NCBI GenBank assembly: GCA_963830775.1
Contig: CAWHNT010000053.1
Span: forward strand, 1-60,110
DNA length: 60,110 bases
From: CAWHNT01 sp963830775
GTDB lineage: Bacteria > Pseudomonadota > Alphaproteobacteria > Geminicoccales > Geminicoccaceae
Direction of reading: 5' to 3'
Positions 17,990 through 26,433 of the stretch are shown piece by piece; positions within the stretch are counted from its first letter, which is position 1, and each line of letters opens with the position of its first letter. The position numbers and the translations under genes are program-made. Below the pieces are notes generated by a model. The model had not been told where the DNA came from. It saw only the letters and a program-made list of their open reading frames with translations, and searched no databases.

Positions 17990-18740
17990 TTCGGCGGGCT
18001 TCGACGCCCACCGGCGTCCGGATGGCGGCACGCACGGTGGTCGGCATCCGACGGCCGCGCCCGCTGGGTCGTCGTCCGGGCCGTGTTAATCTGCCGTCGG
18101 TCGCCGCGTGATCGACCATGTGCTTGCGCGCTTCCGATAAGGCCCGTCCCGGCCATGGTCCCGCGTGTGGCTGACGCGGCGCCCCGCTATACGGATTCGG
18201 TCCCGAACGGGCCGGGATACCGAGTAGACCCGGACCGCGAACGGGCCGACCTCGCGCGCAAGGAGTCGGTGATCGCCTCGACAGCGTACTTGCTGCGATG
18301 TGATCCCGAGCAGCGGCATCGCCATCCGGCCCAGGACGGAGCTGATGTTGGCGATTACGCCGGAGCCCGACCCGCATCGCCGGCAGCCGGCCCGGCACAT
18401 CCGGAGCAAGCCTAGCAGGTGCGCGTCGAACTGTCGCGACATCTCCCGTCCGTGGCCTGCTCCACCGTCGAGACGAGGCGGAAGCCCGTTGATGATCAGG
18501 ATGTGCGATCAGGCCGGCGGCCGAGCACGTCCTGGACCGCCGCCTCGGCCGAGGCCGTGGCCGTCGCGTCGGGCTGCAACGGCGTGCTACCTTGAGCCAT
18601 GTCGCTCGCGGCTGGGCGTCCGCCACCGCCTGGGGGCGCCGCGCCTCCGCGAAGACCCGATGCCCTGCTCGCTAGGTAAAGCGCCCGGCCTCCGACCATC
18701 GGTGGCACCGGTGATCCATCGCGACCTGGCCGGAACCGGC
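17990..18740 (-). pseudogene. Decayed short-chain dehydrogenase/reductase (SDR)
   Basis: On the minus strand SDR pieces follow one another in the right order but in different frames. ITGATDGR near 18715 is the cofactor loop, and DATATASAEAAVQDVLGR follows. Then come QFDAHLLGLLRM, GVIANISSVLGRMAMPLLGI near 18310-18370, SKYAVEAITDSLR near 18270, and VGPFAVRVYSV near 18230. The catalytic Tyr of the YxxxK motif is lost where the frame breaks just before SKYAVEAI. The C-terminal part down to about 17990 keeps weak resemblance. At least four frame changes are needed, more than elsewhere in the window, so this is probably a true pseudogene. Confidence 0.65.
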
Positions 18741-18791
18741 CTCCTCCGTCGGTCGTGCGCCGGGAGGCCTCTGCGCCGGGCTCGTGCCTCC

Positions 18792-18805
18792 TTGATCCCG
18801 GTCAA
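18792..18805. promoter_or_regulatory. FNR/Dnr-like half-matched box
   Basis: TTGATCCCGGTCAA has the TTGAN-N4-NTCAA form of Crp/Fnr-family sites. It lies about 58 bp upstream of the decayed SDR gene and about 310 bp upstream of the DUF6455-like gene. It lacks the leading CC seen in the three strong boxes of the denitrification island. Confidence 0.35.
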
Positions 18806-19113
18806 GCCGTGGCCGGCCGATAGCCGGTGACGACCCCCGCTCGGCGAAAGCCATCGGATCTCGGGCCAGTCGCAGCCGCGACCAGGTTGGTAGGTGGTTG
18901 CCCTCCAGCGAGTACTGCTCCCTTGCCGATCCGGAATAGTCGACGGACAGGCACGCCCTGCAACGGGACTGCCGGGTGATCCTGGCCGGGCCTGCGGAGA
19001 GCGCTACCCTGTGAGCTAGCAGCTGGGCCGGAAGCGGCAGCGTTGCGCCAGATCAATGCCCCGCCTTGCGGCTGCCCTAGACAGAGAACAGGAGCACTGG
19101 GAGGGAGGCTTCG
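18806..19113. other. Stretch without recognised gene
   Basis: About 300 bp between the box and the DUF6455-like gene. Only incidental open frames; no motif recognised. A GGGAGGGAGG ribosome site just before 19114 belongs to the next gene. Confidence 0.4.
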
Positions 19114-19755
19114 ATGCTGACCTACGACGACTGCTTGGGACTGAGCGAGCTCACGCCGGAGGAGATCGCCGTCGTCGCCAAGCACGAGCACCTGCCCGAG
19201 ATCGTCGCCCTGGAGATGGGCTGGTATCTGTGCGGGACGCCGCAGGGCAAGGGTCTGATCCGGCGCATGATCCTCGACGACATCGGCCAAGCGAACGAGC
19301 GCGGCGACACGCAGGCAGCCGCCGAGTTGAGGCTCGTACTGCAGCACTTCGTCCAGACCCACCCGGACCGGCATGGGCCGGCAGAGCCTCGCCCCCAGAC
19401 AGGAGGTACGTGGGATGTGCCGGCCACACCGCAGGACGACGGCGATCGCCTGACACACGCGCTCGGTCTCGACACCACGGCGGCACCCTGGGTGCGCGAG
19501 CGCGTCGAGGCCTACCTGGCGGCGATGCTGCGTCACTTCGGGCTGGACCCTGCGTCGGTGCGGGAGCGCTATCGATCCGAGATGCAGTCAGCGGAGATGC
19601 ACTGTGCCACGTGCACGGAGACCGGGCGCTGCCGTCGCTTCCTTGCCGGTGTCGAGGGAAGCGAGCCGCCATCGGCCTTCTGCCCGAACGCGGCGCTCTT
19701 CGCCGAGCTCCGGGAGCGCAGTCCGCGTTCCAGTCGGACCCCCGCTGCCGAGTGA
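19114..19755 (+). CDS. Hypothetical protein with Cys-rich C-terminal DUF6455-like domain
   Basis: 213 residues preceded by a good ribosome site (GGGAGGGAGGC). The N-terminal 80 residues (LSELTPEEIAVVAKHEHLPE) are helical and contain no motif I can name. The C-terminal part MHCATCTETGRCRRFLAG with SAFCPNAALFAEL has the spaced cysteines of DUF6455-type proteins, found widely in Alphaproteobacteria. Four cysteines (CATC, GRC, FC) could bind a metal or iron-sulfur cluster. It lies 29 bp before the DUF305-like gene and may be co-transcribed. Function unknown. Confidence 0.7.
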   Translation: MLTYDDCLGLSELTPEEIAVVAKHEHLPEIVALEMGWYLCGTPQGKGLIRRMILDDIGQANERGDTQAAAELRLVLQHFVQTHPDRHGPAEPRPQTGGTWDVPATPQDDGDRLTHALGLDTTAAPWVRERVEAYLAAMLRHFGLDPASVRERYRSEMQSAEMHCATCTETGRCRRFLAGVEGSEPPSAFCPNAALFAELRERSPRSSRTPAAE

Positions 19756-19784
19756 TGGAGCTCGTGAACGAGAGGAGCCTCACC

Positions 19785-20372
19785 ATGCGCTCAGCCACCT
19801 TGCTTACCTCGACAGTGCTCCTACTCGGCCTCGCTATGGCCGACGTGTCCCCCGCCGCGGCGCAAGGGGGCGAGCACGAGGAGCACCATCCGGCCGGGCC
19901 TTCTACTGTTGCGCCGGCCCAGCCCGCGCCGGGCACGACGAGCCCTGGCGCGGTGAGCCCGGACACGGCACGCACGATGCAAGGTAGGGCGGGCATGCCC
20001 AGCGGCTCGATGGGCCCTGGCTCGATGGGCTCCATGATGATGGGCGACCATTGCATGGCGATGGGGCAGGGCATGGCCGCCCGGGACGCGGCGGGCCCCG
20101 GTGCGATGGGCGGTCCCACGGACCCGGTCGAGGCCGCGTTCGCCGCCATCAACCGCCGCATGCACCGGGACATGGCGGTCTACGCTGGCGGGCCCGACCG
20201 CGCCTTCGCCCAGGCGATGGTTGCGCACCACCAGGGTGCGGTCGACATGGCCAAGGTGATCCTCGCCTTCGGTCAGGACCCCGAGATCCGCAAGCTGGCC
20301 GAGGAGGTGATCAAGGCGCAGGAGGCGGAGATCACCTTCCTGCTCGGATGGCTCGCCAAAAGGCCGCAGTAG
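19785..20372 (+). CDS. DUF305-like exported protein, Met/His-rich
   Basis: 195 residues. MRSATLLTSTVLLLGLAMAD is a clear signal peptide, which fixes the start at 19785 despite a longer open frame upstream. A Met/Gly-rich segment (GSMGPGSMGSMMMGDHCMAMG) follows. The C-terminal DUF305 core contains MHRDMAVYAGGPDRAFAQAM and VAHHQGAVDMAKVIL, the family's HHQGAI-like signature. DUF305 proteins are periplasmic and often sit in copper-handling loci; Met and His clusters fit copper binding, but that role is inference. Confidence 0.85.
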   Translation: MRSATLLTSTVLLLGLAMADVSPAAAQGGEHEEHHPAGPSTVAPAQPAPGTTSPGAVSPDTARTMQGRAGMPSGSMGPGSMGSMMMGDHCMAMGQGMAARDAAGPGAMGGPTDPVEAAFAAINRRMHRDMAVYAGGPDRAFAQAMVAHHQGAVDMAKVILAFGQDPEIRKLAEEVIKAQEAEITFLLGWLAKRPQ

Positions 20373-20696
20373 CGGACCCACATCGAGCACGACCTTGAGC
20401 TCCTCATGCCAGTCGTGCGGGCGGCAATCCAGGCTTCGATCGCCCTCATGCCGTCCCCGAGCTGACATCGTGAAGCTCTAGCAGAGACGAGGATCAAAGG
20501 CCTGCGGTGAGAAGTACGGGCCCTGGCTCTTTACGAGACCACAGTGCCGGCACTGGTCTCCATACCGACCGGTATCGCCGGATCGAGGTGATCACGAGCG
20601 TCATCGGTCGGCGGTGCTTGACCGCCATCAATTCGACTGCATGCGTGACGTGATAAAAGGAACCGCCGTCGCCAGGAGAGGGCAACACACCGGGGG
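20373..20696. other. Stretch without recognised gene
   Basis: About 320 bp between the DUF305-like gene and the RTX-repeat gene. No convincing frame. It should contain the promoter of the RTX-repeat gene; no element is certain. Confidence 0.4.
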
Positions 20697-21248
20697 ATGA
20701 CCGTGCGGACCATTCCACTTGCGGTATCCGCGCTCGTGCTCGGCACGCTCGCCATGGGTGCCCTCGCCAAGGACATCACCGGCACGCCCGGCGATGACCT
20801 GTTCTCCGGCACCCCCGAGGCGGACCGGATCGCAGCGCTCGCGGGGCACGACGACATCCAGGCCCGCGGCGGCGACGACGTTCTCGACGGTGGGCCGGGA
20901 AATGACGAGCTGTTCGGCGGCGACGGCAATGATGCCATCGACGGCGGTCCTGGGGACGACTACCTCGACGGGCGTGAGGGCGACGACACGCTCACCGGCG
21001 GGCCGGGCCGGGATGTGTTCGCCTACTACGCCAAGGACTACGACAAGCCGGTCGACAATGGCCGCGATATGGTCACCGATTTCGATGGTGCCGCCGGCGA
21101 CGCGATCCTACTCAGCGGGTTCGTCCAGGCGGAGGTGAGCGTGCGCACGGAAGGCGGCGACACGGTGATCGAGCTGCCGGGCCCGGCCGGCCGGATCACG
21201 CTGCGTGGGGTCGCCCGGCTGGACGACGATGACCTCACTTTCCGGTAA
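20697..21248 (+). CDS. Small exported calcium-binding RTX-repeat protein
   Basis: 183 residues. The N-terminus MTVRTIPLAVSALVLGTLAM ending ALA is a Sec signal peptide. Residues about 28-105 carry consecutive glycine/aspartate nonapeptides of the RTX type (GGDDVLDGG, GNDELFGGD, GNDAIDGG, GDDYLDGR, GDDTLTGG) ending in GRDVFAYYAKDY. Such repeats fold as a calcium-binding beta-roll. The C-terminal part (MVTDFDGAAGDAILLSGF) is also typical of RTX endings. Most RTX proteins lack a Sec signal and leave by type I secretion, so the combination is unusual. Confidence 0.82.
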   Translation: MTVRTIPLAVSALVLGTLAMGALAKDITGTPGDDLFSGTPEADRIAALAGHDDIQARGGDDVLDGGPGNDELFGGDGNDAIDGGPGDDYLDGREGDDTLTGGPGRDVFAYYAKDYDKPVDNGRDMVTDFDGAAGDAILLSGFVQAEVSVRTEGGDTVIELPGPAGRITLRGVARLDDDDLTFR

Positions 21249-21374
21249 GCGGTCGAGCGCAGGCCGCTTTCAGATCGCTCCTGGAGGCCGAAGCCTTGTC
21301 GCGCGCCCGAGCTGGCATGGGCATCGAGATCATGCGTGATCCCGCCTCGCCTGCTGTGGAGATAGCCGCAGTCG

Positions 21375-21467
21375 GTGCGCAGCGGATTTAAAGTCTGGGA
21401 CCTGCCGACCCGGCTCTTCCACTGGTTCCTGGTGGTGCTGGTGGTGGCTGGGCAGCCAGCCGCCTGA
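21375..21467 (+). pseudogene. N-terminal stub of a cytochrome b561-family gene
   Basis: From GTG at 21375 the plus strand reads FKVWDLPTRLFHWFLVVLVV and then AGQPAA before a stop. VWDLPTRLFHW is the hallmark N-terminus of bacterial cytochrome b561 proteins, including its heme-ligand His. The rest of the gene is absent. The stub lies antisense to the last 25 codons of the Crp/Fnr gene, so the tail of that regulator is made from this fragment. It marks a deletion or rearrangement junction. Confidence 0.7.
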
Positions 21468-22188
21468 GCTTGGCTACGTCGCCAATCACAATGCGGCTGC
21501 CATGGGTCTCCACCCCGGTCTCCTTTAGGCGGGCCAGCGATCGGGACAGGGTCTCGGGCTGCATCCCCAAATAGGCTGCGACCAGGACCTTCTCGAGCGG
21601 TAGCTCGAGCTCGACCTGCTGCTCGCCCTCTGGGCACTGGCGGAGCAGGAAGTCCGCAACTCGCTGCACTGAGGAACGATTGGTGAGTTGCTCCACTTGG
21701 CGAACCAGTCGGCGCAGGTGTCGCGACATCGAGGCCAGCAGGTTCAGCGCGAGCTCAGGACTGCTCCGCAGCTGCTCGATGAAGTCCCTGGCCGGTACCA
21801 CCAAGAGGCGGGAAGGTGCTACGACGCTGCCCGTCACCGGGTAGGCGCCGCCATCGAAGATGGCGGCTTCAGCGAGGCCGTCGCCGCGCCCGAAGATGGC
21901 GATAGTACTATGCTGTCCGTCCGGCATCCCGCGGAAGAGGCGGACCCAACCGTCGAGCACAACGAAGAATCGCTCCGCATGCTCGCCCTGAAGAAACAGG
22001 ACGGCGCCGCGGTCGTAACGGCGCACGACGGCTCCGGCCAGTAATCGGGCGAGCTGTAGGTCGTCCAGACCTGCGAACAGCGGCAGCTCACGGATCAGTC
22101 GGAATTCCGCAGAACTGAGGCCGAGCTGCCCAAGCGTCCGCTTCGACGCTGCTATCCCGCCGGCTTCCTCCTCCCATCGCAGCGGCAA
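21388..22188 (-). CDS. Crp/Fnr-family transcriptional regulator (Dnr/NnrR-like)
   Basis: 266 residues. The N-terminal half is a cyclic-nucleotide-type sensor domain (LPLFAGLDDLQLARLLAGAV, FFVVLDGWVRLFR). The C-terminal helix-turn-helix reads KVLVAAYLGMQPETLSRSLA, which contains the E-SR contacts that read TTGA half-sites. There is no N-terminal Cys cluster, so it is not an oxygen-sensing Fnr; NO sensing through heme, as in Dnr, fits its position next to nirI-nirS. The start is taken as TTG at 22188 because no in-frame ATG precedes the conserved part. The last about 25 residues (PPPAPPGTSGRAGSAG) derive from antisense of a b561 fragment. Confidence 0.85.
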   Translation of the reverse strand: MPLRWEEEAGGIAASKRTLGQLGLSSAEFRLIRELPLFAGLDDLQLARLLAGAVVRRYDRGAVLFLQGEHAERFFVVLDGWVRLFRGMPDGQHSTIAIFGRGDGLAEAAIFDGGAYPVTGSVVAPSRLLVVPARDFIEQLRSSPELALNLLASMSRHLRRLVRQVEQLTNRSSVQRVADFLLRQCPEGEQQVELELPLEKVLVAAYLGMQPETLSRSLARLKETGVETHGSRIVIGDVAKLRRLAAQPPPAPPGTSGRAGSAGPRL

Positions 22189-22264
22189 ACTGTTCCCCTG
22201 CTCCTACTTGGTTGGCAGTCTGCGAGAGTAGGAAAAGAGCACCCAATGAGAAGAGGCACGGACT

Positions 22265-24404
22265 TCATGGCGCGGCTCGGCTGGCTGCCCCTTGTACGGC
22301 GAGCGCAGCGCGGCGCTCGGCCCGCTTGCGGCGCTCCACCATTGGCGGGCAGAGATGGTCGTCATGGTAGTTGCACTGGCACTTCAGGCAGTAGATGCAC
22401 TCGCCCGGATGGATGTTGCCCTCCGGTTGGATTGCCTGGACCGGGCACTGGACCTGGCAGATCCGGCACTCGCGGCCGCACTGCCAATGGCGCTTGAGCC
22501 ACTCGAACTGCCGCAGCCGGGCCGGCAAGGCCAGCGCGGCGCCAAGCGGGCACAGGTAGCGGCAGAAGAAGCGCTCGACGAAGAGGCCGATGACGATGAG
22601 GCCCAGCGCGTAGGCAGTGAACGGCACCTCGCGCAGGAAACGGAGCACGATCGCGGTCTTGAATGGCTCGACCTCGGCCAGCCGGAGCGCTTGCCCCATC
22701 GAGCCCAGCGCCACGGCGAACAGGCCGAGAAAGATCAGGAACTTGATGGTGCGTAGCCGCTCGTGGGCCCAGAACGGGATCGGAAGCTGGCGCACGCCCA
22801 GGCGCTGTGCCGCATGATTGCTCAGCTCCTGGAGCGCGCCGAACGGGCAGAGCCAGCCGCAGAAGGCGCCCCGGCCCCAGAACACGAGGGCGGCGGCGAC
22901 GTAGCACCAGAGCACGAAGATGAGCGGCTCGAGCAGGAAGAAGTCCCAGCTGAAGCCCGAGCGCAGCGCGTTGCCGAAGGTGAGCACGTTGACGACTGAG
23001 AGCTGGGCCGTGGCGTACCAGCCGATCCAGAGCAGGGTGAAGGTCAGGAAGGCCAGCCGCAGGCGGAATCCAGAGCCGGCGCCGGCGCGCGAGCTGGTCC
23101 TGGAAGAAGAGGATGCCAGTCAGGGTCGCGAGCGCTACGCCGAGCACGGCGAGATCGGGGATGCGGTCCAGCCAGACCTCGCGCCAGGCGGGTGCTGGCG
23201 GGACCTCGGGCGGGGCCGGGCTCACGTAGACGGCCGGGATGCGATAGCCGGCCTCAAGGATGGCGTGGCCGCTGCCATCTGCCGGGTCGCGGCCGGGGAC
23301 AAGGAGCTGGAAGCGCCACGGCTCGGTCGGGCGGAAGCCCTGCCCGGCGCGGACGACGAAGAACGCGGCCTCGCGCAGCTCCGGCGCGCCGGCAAGCTCC
23401 AGCTCGTCGATCCGGATATTGTCCTCGCGCGAGAAGCGGATCGTCCGATCGCCCTGGACCAGCGCGATCCGCTCGAACGTACCCGTCCTGACCCAGTCTG
23501 TGCCCTTGAAGGAGTAGCGCCCCCGCGAGCCGACGAAGACGAGATGGTCCTCGGTCCGGAGGCCGGCGGCGATCCGAGCCCAGTCCCGCGTGCCGACGAG
23601 GTTCCGCCCTATTCGCGCCGGGGAGGCCAGGGCCAGGAAGAGCTCGACGAACAGGCCGCTCGGGTCGCCCTCTGCAGCCTCGGTCGGCTGCAGCCCCTGC
23701 CGGGCGAGCTGCTCCGCCACGTCGCCGCGCGTGAACCGGTGCCCGACGATCGAGCCGTCACCCGTGAGCTCCTCCCAGCTGGCGGGGGCGAAGCCTTCCA
23801 GCTTGATCCCGCCGTCCGAGCCGCCGAGCAGGCCCTTGGCCCGGGCCACCGCGCGCGCGGCGCGCAGGACGGCATCGTTGATGACCAGCGAGGAGACGGT
23901 GGCACCGCTGACCGCGTCGATGCGACGGCCATGGTGGTGGTCGCCTCCTTCCTCCTCCTCCTCGTCGTCATCGTCCCCACCGTCGTGCCGGCGGCCGAGC
24001 TCGGCAGCTTCCGCAATCGGCCGGCCGCGATAGTCGGCGAGGAACCGCTCCAGCTCGCGCCGCATCCGCTCCGCGAAGAAGATCGGCTCCGCCTCTGAGA
24101 CGAGCTCGACACCGGTCAGCCTGCCGTCGCGAGCGAGGCCGACGAGCAGGTCGAGCGCCCGGCCCGAGTAGCCGACCGAGCCCGCCACCTCCTGGCTCGA
24201 GAAGGCCCACCCGAGGAACTCATCACCGCGATAGGCGGCGATCACCGGCGGCGGCCCGGGCTCGCTCGCGTAGCGCGTCGCCTCCGGGAACAGATCGGGG
24301 AAAGGCGGTGCCGGGGCCGTGCGCGCCGCACCCGCCGGGAGCAGTAGCGAGACCAGGGCTGCGAGGATGAGAAAAAGAAGGCGCACCAGCGCTGCTCTCG
24401 GCAT
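22265..24404 (-). CDS. nirI: NirI/NosR-family flavoprotein regulator of nitrite reductase, one frameshift
   Basis: The protein has a signal peptide (VRLLFLILAALVSLLLPAGA), a periplasmic FMN-binding domain with the flavinylation motif DAVSGATVSS (residues 163-172), several membrane segments, and C-terminal ferredoxin-type clusters (CGRECRICQVQC, CIYCLKCQC) plus the CGWLCPFGALQ and CRYLCPLGAAL motifs. This is the full NosR/NirI architecture. A frame slip near 23065 divides it. It is divergent from nirS, as nirI is in Paracoccus, and no nosZ is near, so NirI is the better name. NirI is needed for nirS expression or activity. Residues 139-160 form an Asp/Glu/His-rich insert before the flavin site. 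The FNR-type box lies 58 bp upstream of the ATG. Confidence 0.88.
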
Positions 24405-24455
24405 CGGACCGGTTCGGAAGGACGACTAGAAGAGCCTTCCCGCCGCACCTCCGCC

Positions 24456-24469
24456 TTGACCATGGTCAA
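24456..24469. promoter_or_regulatory. Fnr/Dnr box shared by nirI and nirS
   Basis: TTGACCATGGTCAA, embedded in the longer palindrome CCTTGAC-CATG-GTCAAGG. Its centre is 58 bp from the nirI start and 65 bp from the nirS start, allowing activator sites at -41.5 with short leaders on both sides. It matches the boxes at 37068 and 43454. Confidence 0.85.
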
Positions 24470-24527
24470 GGACGGCCCCCATCCGGCCTTTAGCTTCTCA
24501 TCAGAATAAGGTCAGTGGGGGAAGCTC

Positions 24528-26399
24528 ATGCACGCCGGGTCCGTCCGCCTCTGCATCGGCCTGTTGCTGGGGGCAACTGCCCTCTCGCTCAGCCTCACAA
24601 CGCAGCCGGCCCTGGCCCAGCAGCGGCCTGTGACCCAGCCCGATCCCAGCTCGCCGGCGGCGGGCCAGGCAGCGCAGCAGGCGCAGACCGGAGCCGCCAC
24701 AACCCCGGAGGGAACGCCCGGGGCGCCGCCGCAGGAGCAGGACAAGCTCAAGGCGCACGAGACCGAGGCCGAGGACCGCTATGAGCCCGAGCTCAACGTG
24801 CTCCCCGAGCAGGCGCAGCTCCCGGCCCCAGGGGCCGTGCCCGGCATTCCGTCCTTGACGCAGGCCGAGGCCGACATCGCCAACGCGATCTACTTCCAGC
24901 GCTGCGCCGGCTGTCACGGCGTGCTGCGCAAGGGTGCGACCGGCAAGGCACTCACCACCGATCTCACCCGCGAGCTCGGCTACGACTATCTCAAGAACTT
25001 CATCACCTACGGCTCCCCGGCCGGCATGCCGAACTGGGGCACCTCGGGCGAGATGACCGAGGCCCAGATCGACATCATGAGCCGCTACCTGCTCAACGAG
25101 CCGGTGGCACCCCCCGAATGGGGGATGAAGGAGATGCGCGAATCCTGGAAGGTCGTGGTCCCACTGGACCAGCGCCCGAAGGAGAAGCAGAACAAGCTCG
25201 ATCTCGACAACCTGTTCTCGGTGACCTTGCGCGACACCGGGCAGGTGGCGCTGATCGACGGCGCTTCCTACGAGATCGTGAAGGTCTTCGAGACCGGCTA
25301 CGCGGTCCATATCTCGCGCATGTCGGCCTCCGGCCGCTACCTCTACGTGATCGGCCGCGACGCGCTCATCAACGTCATCGACCTCTACATGGACCCGCCG
25401 GCCGAGGTGGCCAGGATCAAGATCGGCATCGAGGCCCGCTCGGTTGAGACGTCGAAGATGCACGGCTGGGAGGACAAGTACGCCATCGGCGGCGCCTACT
25501 GGCCGCCCCAGTACGTCATCATGGACGGGCTCACCCTGGAGCCGCTCAAGATCGTCAGCACGCGCGGCATGGTCTACGACGAGCAGACCTACCATCCCGA
25601 GCCGCGTGTCGCCTCGATCGCCGCCTCGCACTACCGGCCCGAGTTCGTGGTCAACGTGAAGGAGACGGGCTTCATCGACCTCGTCGACTACACCGACCTG
25701 AAGAACCTCAAGGTGACCTCGATCGCGGCCGAGCGCTTCCTGCATGACGGCGGCTTCGACCGCAGCGGCCGCTACTTCTTCGTCGCCGCCAATGCGCGCA
25801 ACAAGGTGGCGATCATCGACACCAAGGAGGGCAAGCTCGCGGCCGTCGTCGAGACCCAGGGCGACCGGCCGCATCCCGGCCGCGGCGCCAATTTCGAGAC
25901 CAAGGAGTTCGGCCTGGTCTGGGCGACCTCGCATCTCGGCAGCGAGCAGGTCACCCTGATCGGAGCCGACCCGGAGAAGCACCCCGATCACGCCTGGAAG
26001 GTGGTCAAGGTGCTGGAGGGCCAGGGCGGCGGCTCGCTGTTCATCAAGACCCACCCGAACAGCCGCAACCTCTATGTCGACACAACGCTGAACCCCGAGG
26101 CCGAGATCGCCTCGTCGGTGGCGGTGTTCAGCCTCGACGACCTGGACAAGCCCTACCAGGTGCTGCCGATCGGCGAGTGGTCCGGGATCGAGCAGGGCGT
26201 GCGCCGCGTCGTCCAGCCGGAGTTCAACCGGGACGGCACGGAGGTCTGGTTCTCGGTGTGGAACGCCAAGGACCAGGAGAGCGCCATCGTCGTCGTGGAC
26301 GACAAGACGCTCAAGCTCAAGAAGGTGATCAAGGACCCGCGCATCGTCACGCCAACCGGCAAGTTCAACGTCCTCAACACGCGCAAGGACATCTACTGA
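24528..26399 (+). CDS. nirS: Cytochrome cd1 nitrite reductase (NO-forming)
   Basis: 623 residues, intact. A signal peptide ends near QPALAQQ. Heme c binds at RCAGCH (residues 126-130). The C-terminal part is the eight-bladed propeller that holds heme d1: motifs include FSVTLRDTGQVALIDG, EARSVETSKMHGWEDKYAI, YWPPQYVIMDG, ASHYRPEFVVNVKETG and GGGSLFIKTHPNS. His residues in ASHYRPE and in the QGDRPHPGRGA segment match the active-site region. NirS reduces nitrite to NO in the periplasm. The segment between signal peptide and heme c domain (about residues 32-108) is Gln/Pro/Ala-rich and longer than in typical NirS. A GGGGGAAG ribosome site precedes the ATG. Confidence 0.97.
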   Translation: MHAGSVRLCIGLLLGATALSLSLTTQPALAQQRPVTQPDPSSPAAGQAAQQAQTGAATTPEGTPGAPPQEQDKLKAHETEAEDRYEPELNVLPEQAQLPAPGAVPGIPSLTQAEADIANAIYFQRCAGCHGVLRKGATGKALTTDLTRELGYDYLKNFITYGSPAGMPNWGTSGEMTEAQIDIMSRYLLNEPVAPPEWGMKEMRESWKVVVPLDQRPKEKQNKLDLDNLFSVTLRDTGQVALIDGASYEIVKVFETGYAVHISRMSASGRYLYVIGRDALINVIDLYMDPPAEVARIKIGIEARSVETSKMHGWEDKYAIGGAYWPPQYVIMDGLTLEPLKIVSTRGMVYDEQTYHPEPRVASIAASHYRPEFVVNVKETGFIDLVDYTDLKNLKVTSIAAERFLHDGGFDRSGRYFFVAANARNKVAIIDTKEGKLAAVVETQGDRPHPGRGANFETKEFGLVWATSHLGSEQVTLIGADPEKHPDHAWKVVKVLEGQGGGSLFIKTHPNSRNLYVDTTLNPEAEIASSVAVFSLDDLDKPYQVLPIGEWSGIEQGVRRVVQPEFNRDGTEVWFSVWNAKDQESAIVVVDDKTLKLKKVIKDPRIVTPTGKFNVLNTRKDIY

Positions 26400-26433
26400 G
26401 ACGGTCGGGTGGATCGAAAGCCGATGCGCGGCA

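Noticed and set aside
18802..19536. Minus-strand open frame opposite the DUF6455-like gene
   Set aside because: No homology pattern; the plus frame has a ribosome site and a Cys motif.
19056..19784. N-terminal extension of the DUF305-like gene
   Set aside because: The signal peptide at 19785 fixes the start; the extension overlaps the preceding gene in another frame.
22265..24404. Naming the NosR/NirI protein nosR
   Set aside because: No nosZ or other nos gene is near, and the divergent position to nirS is that of nirI.
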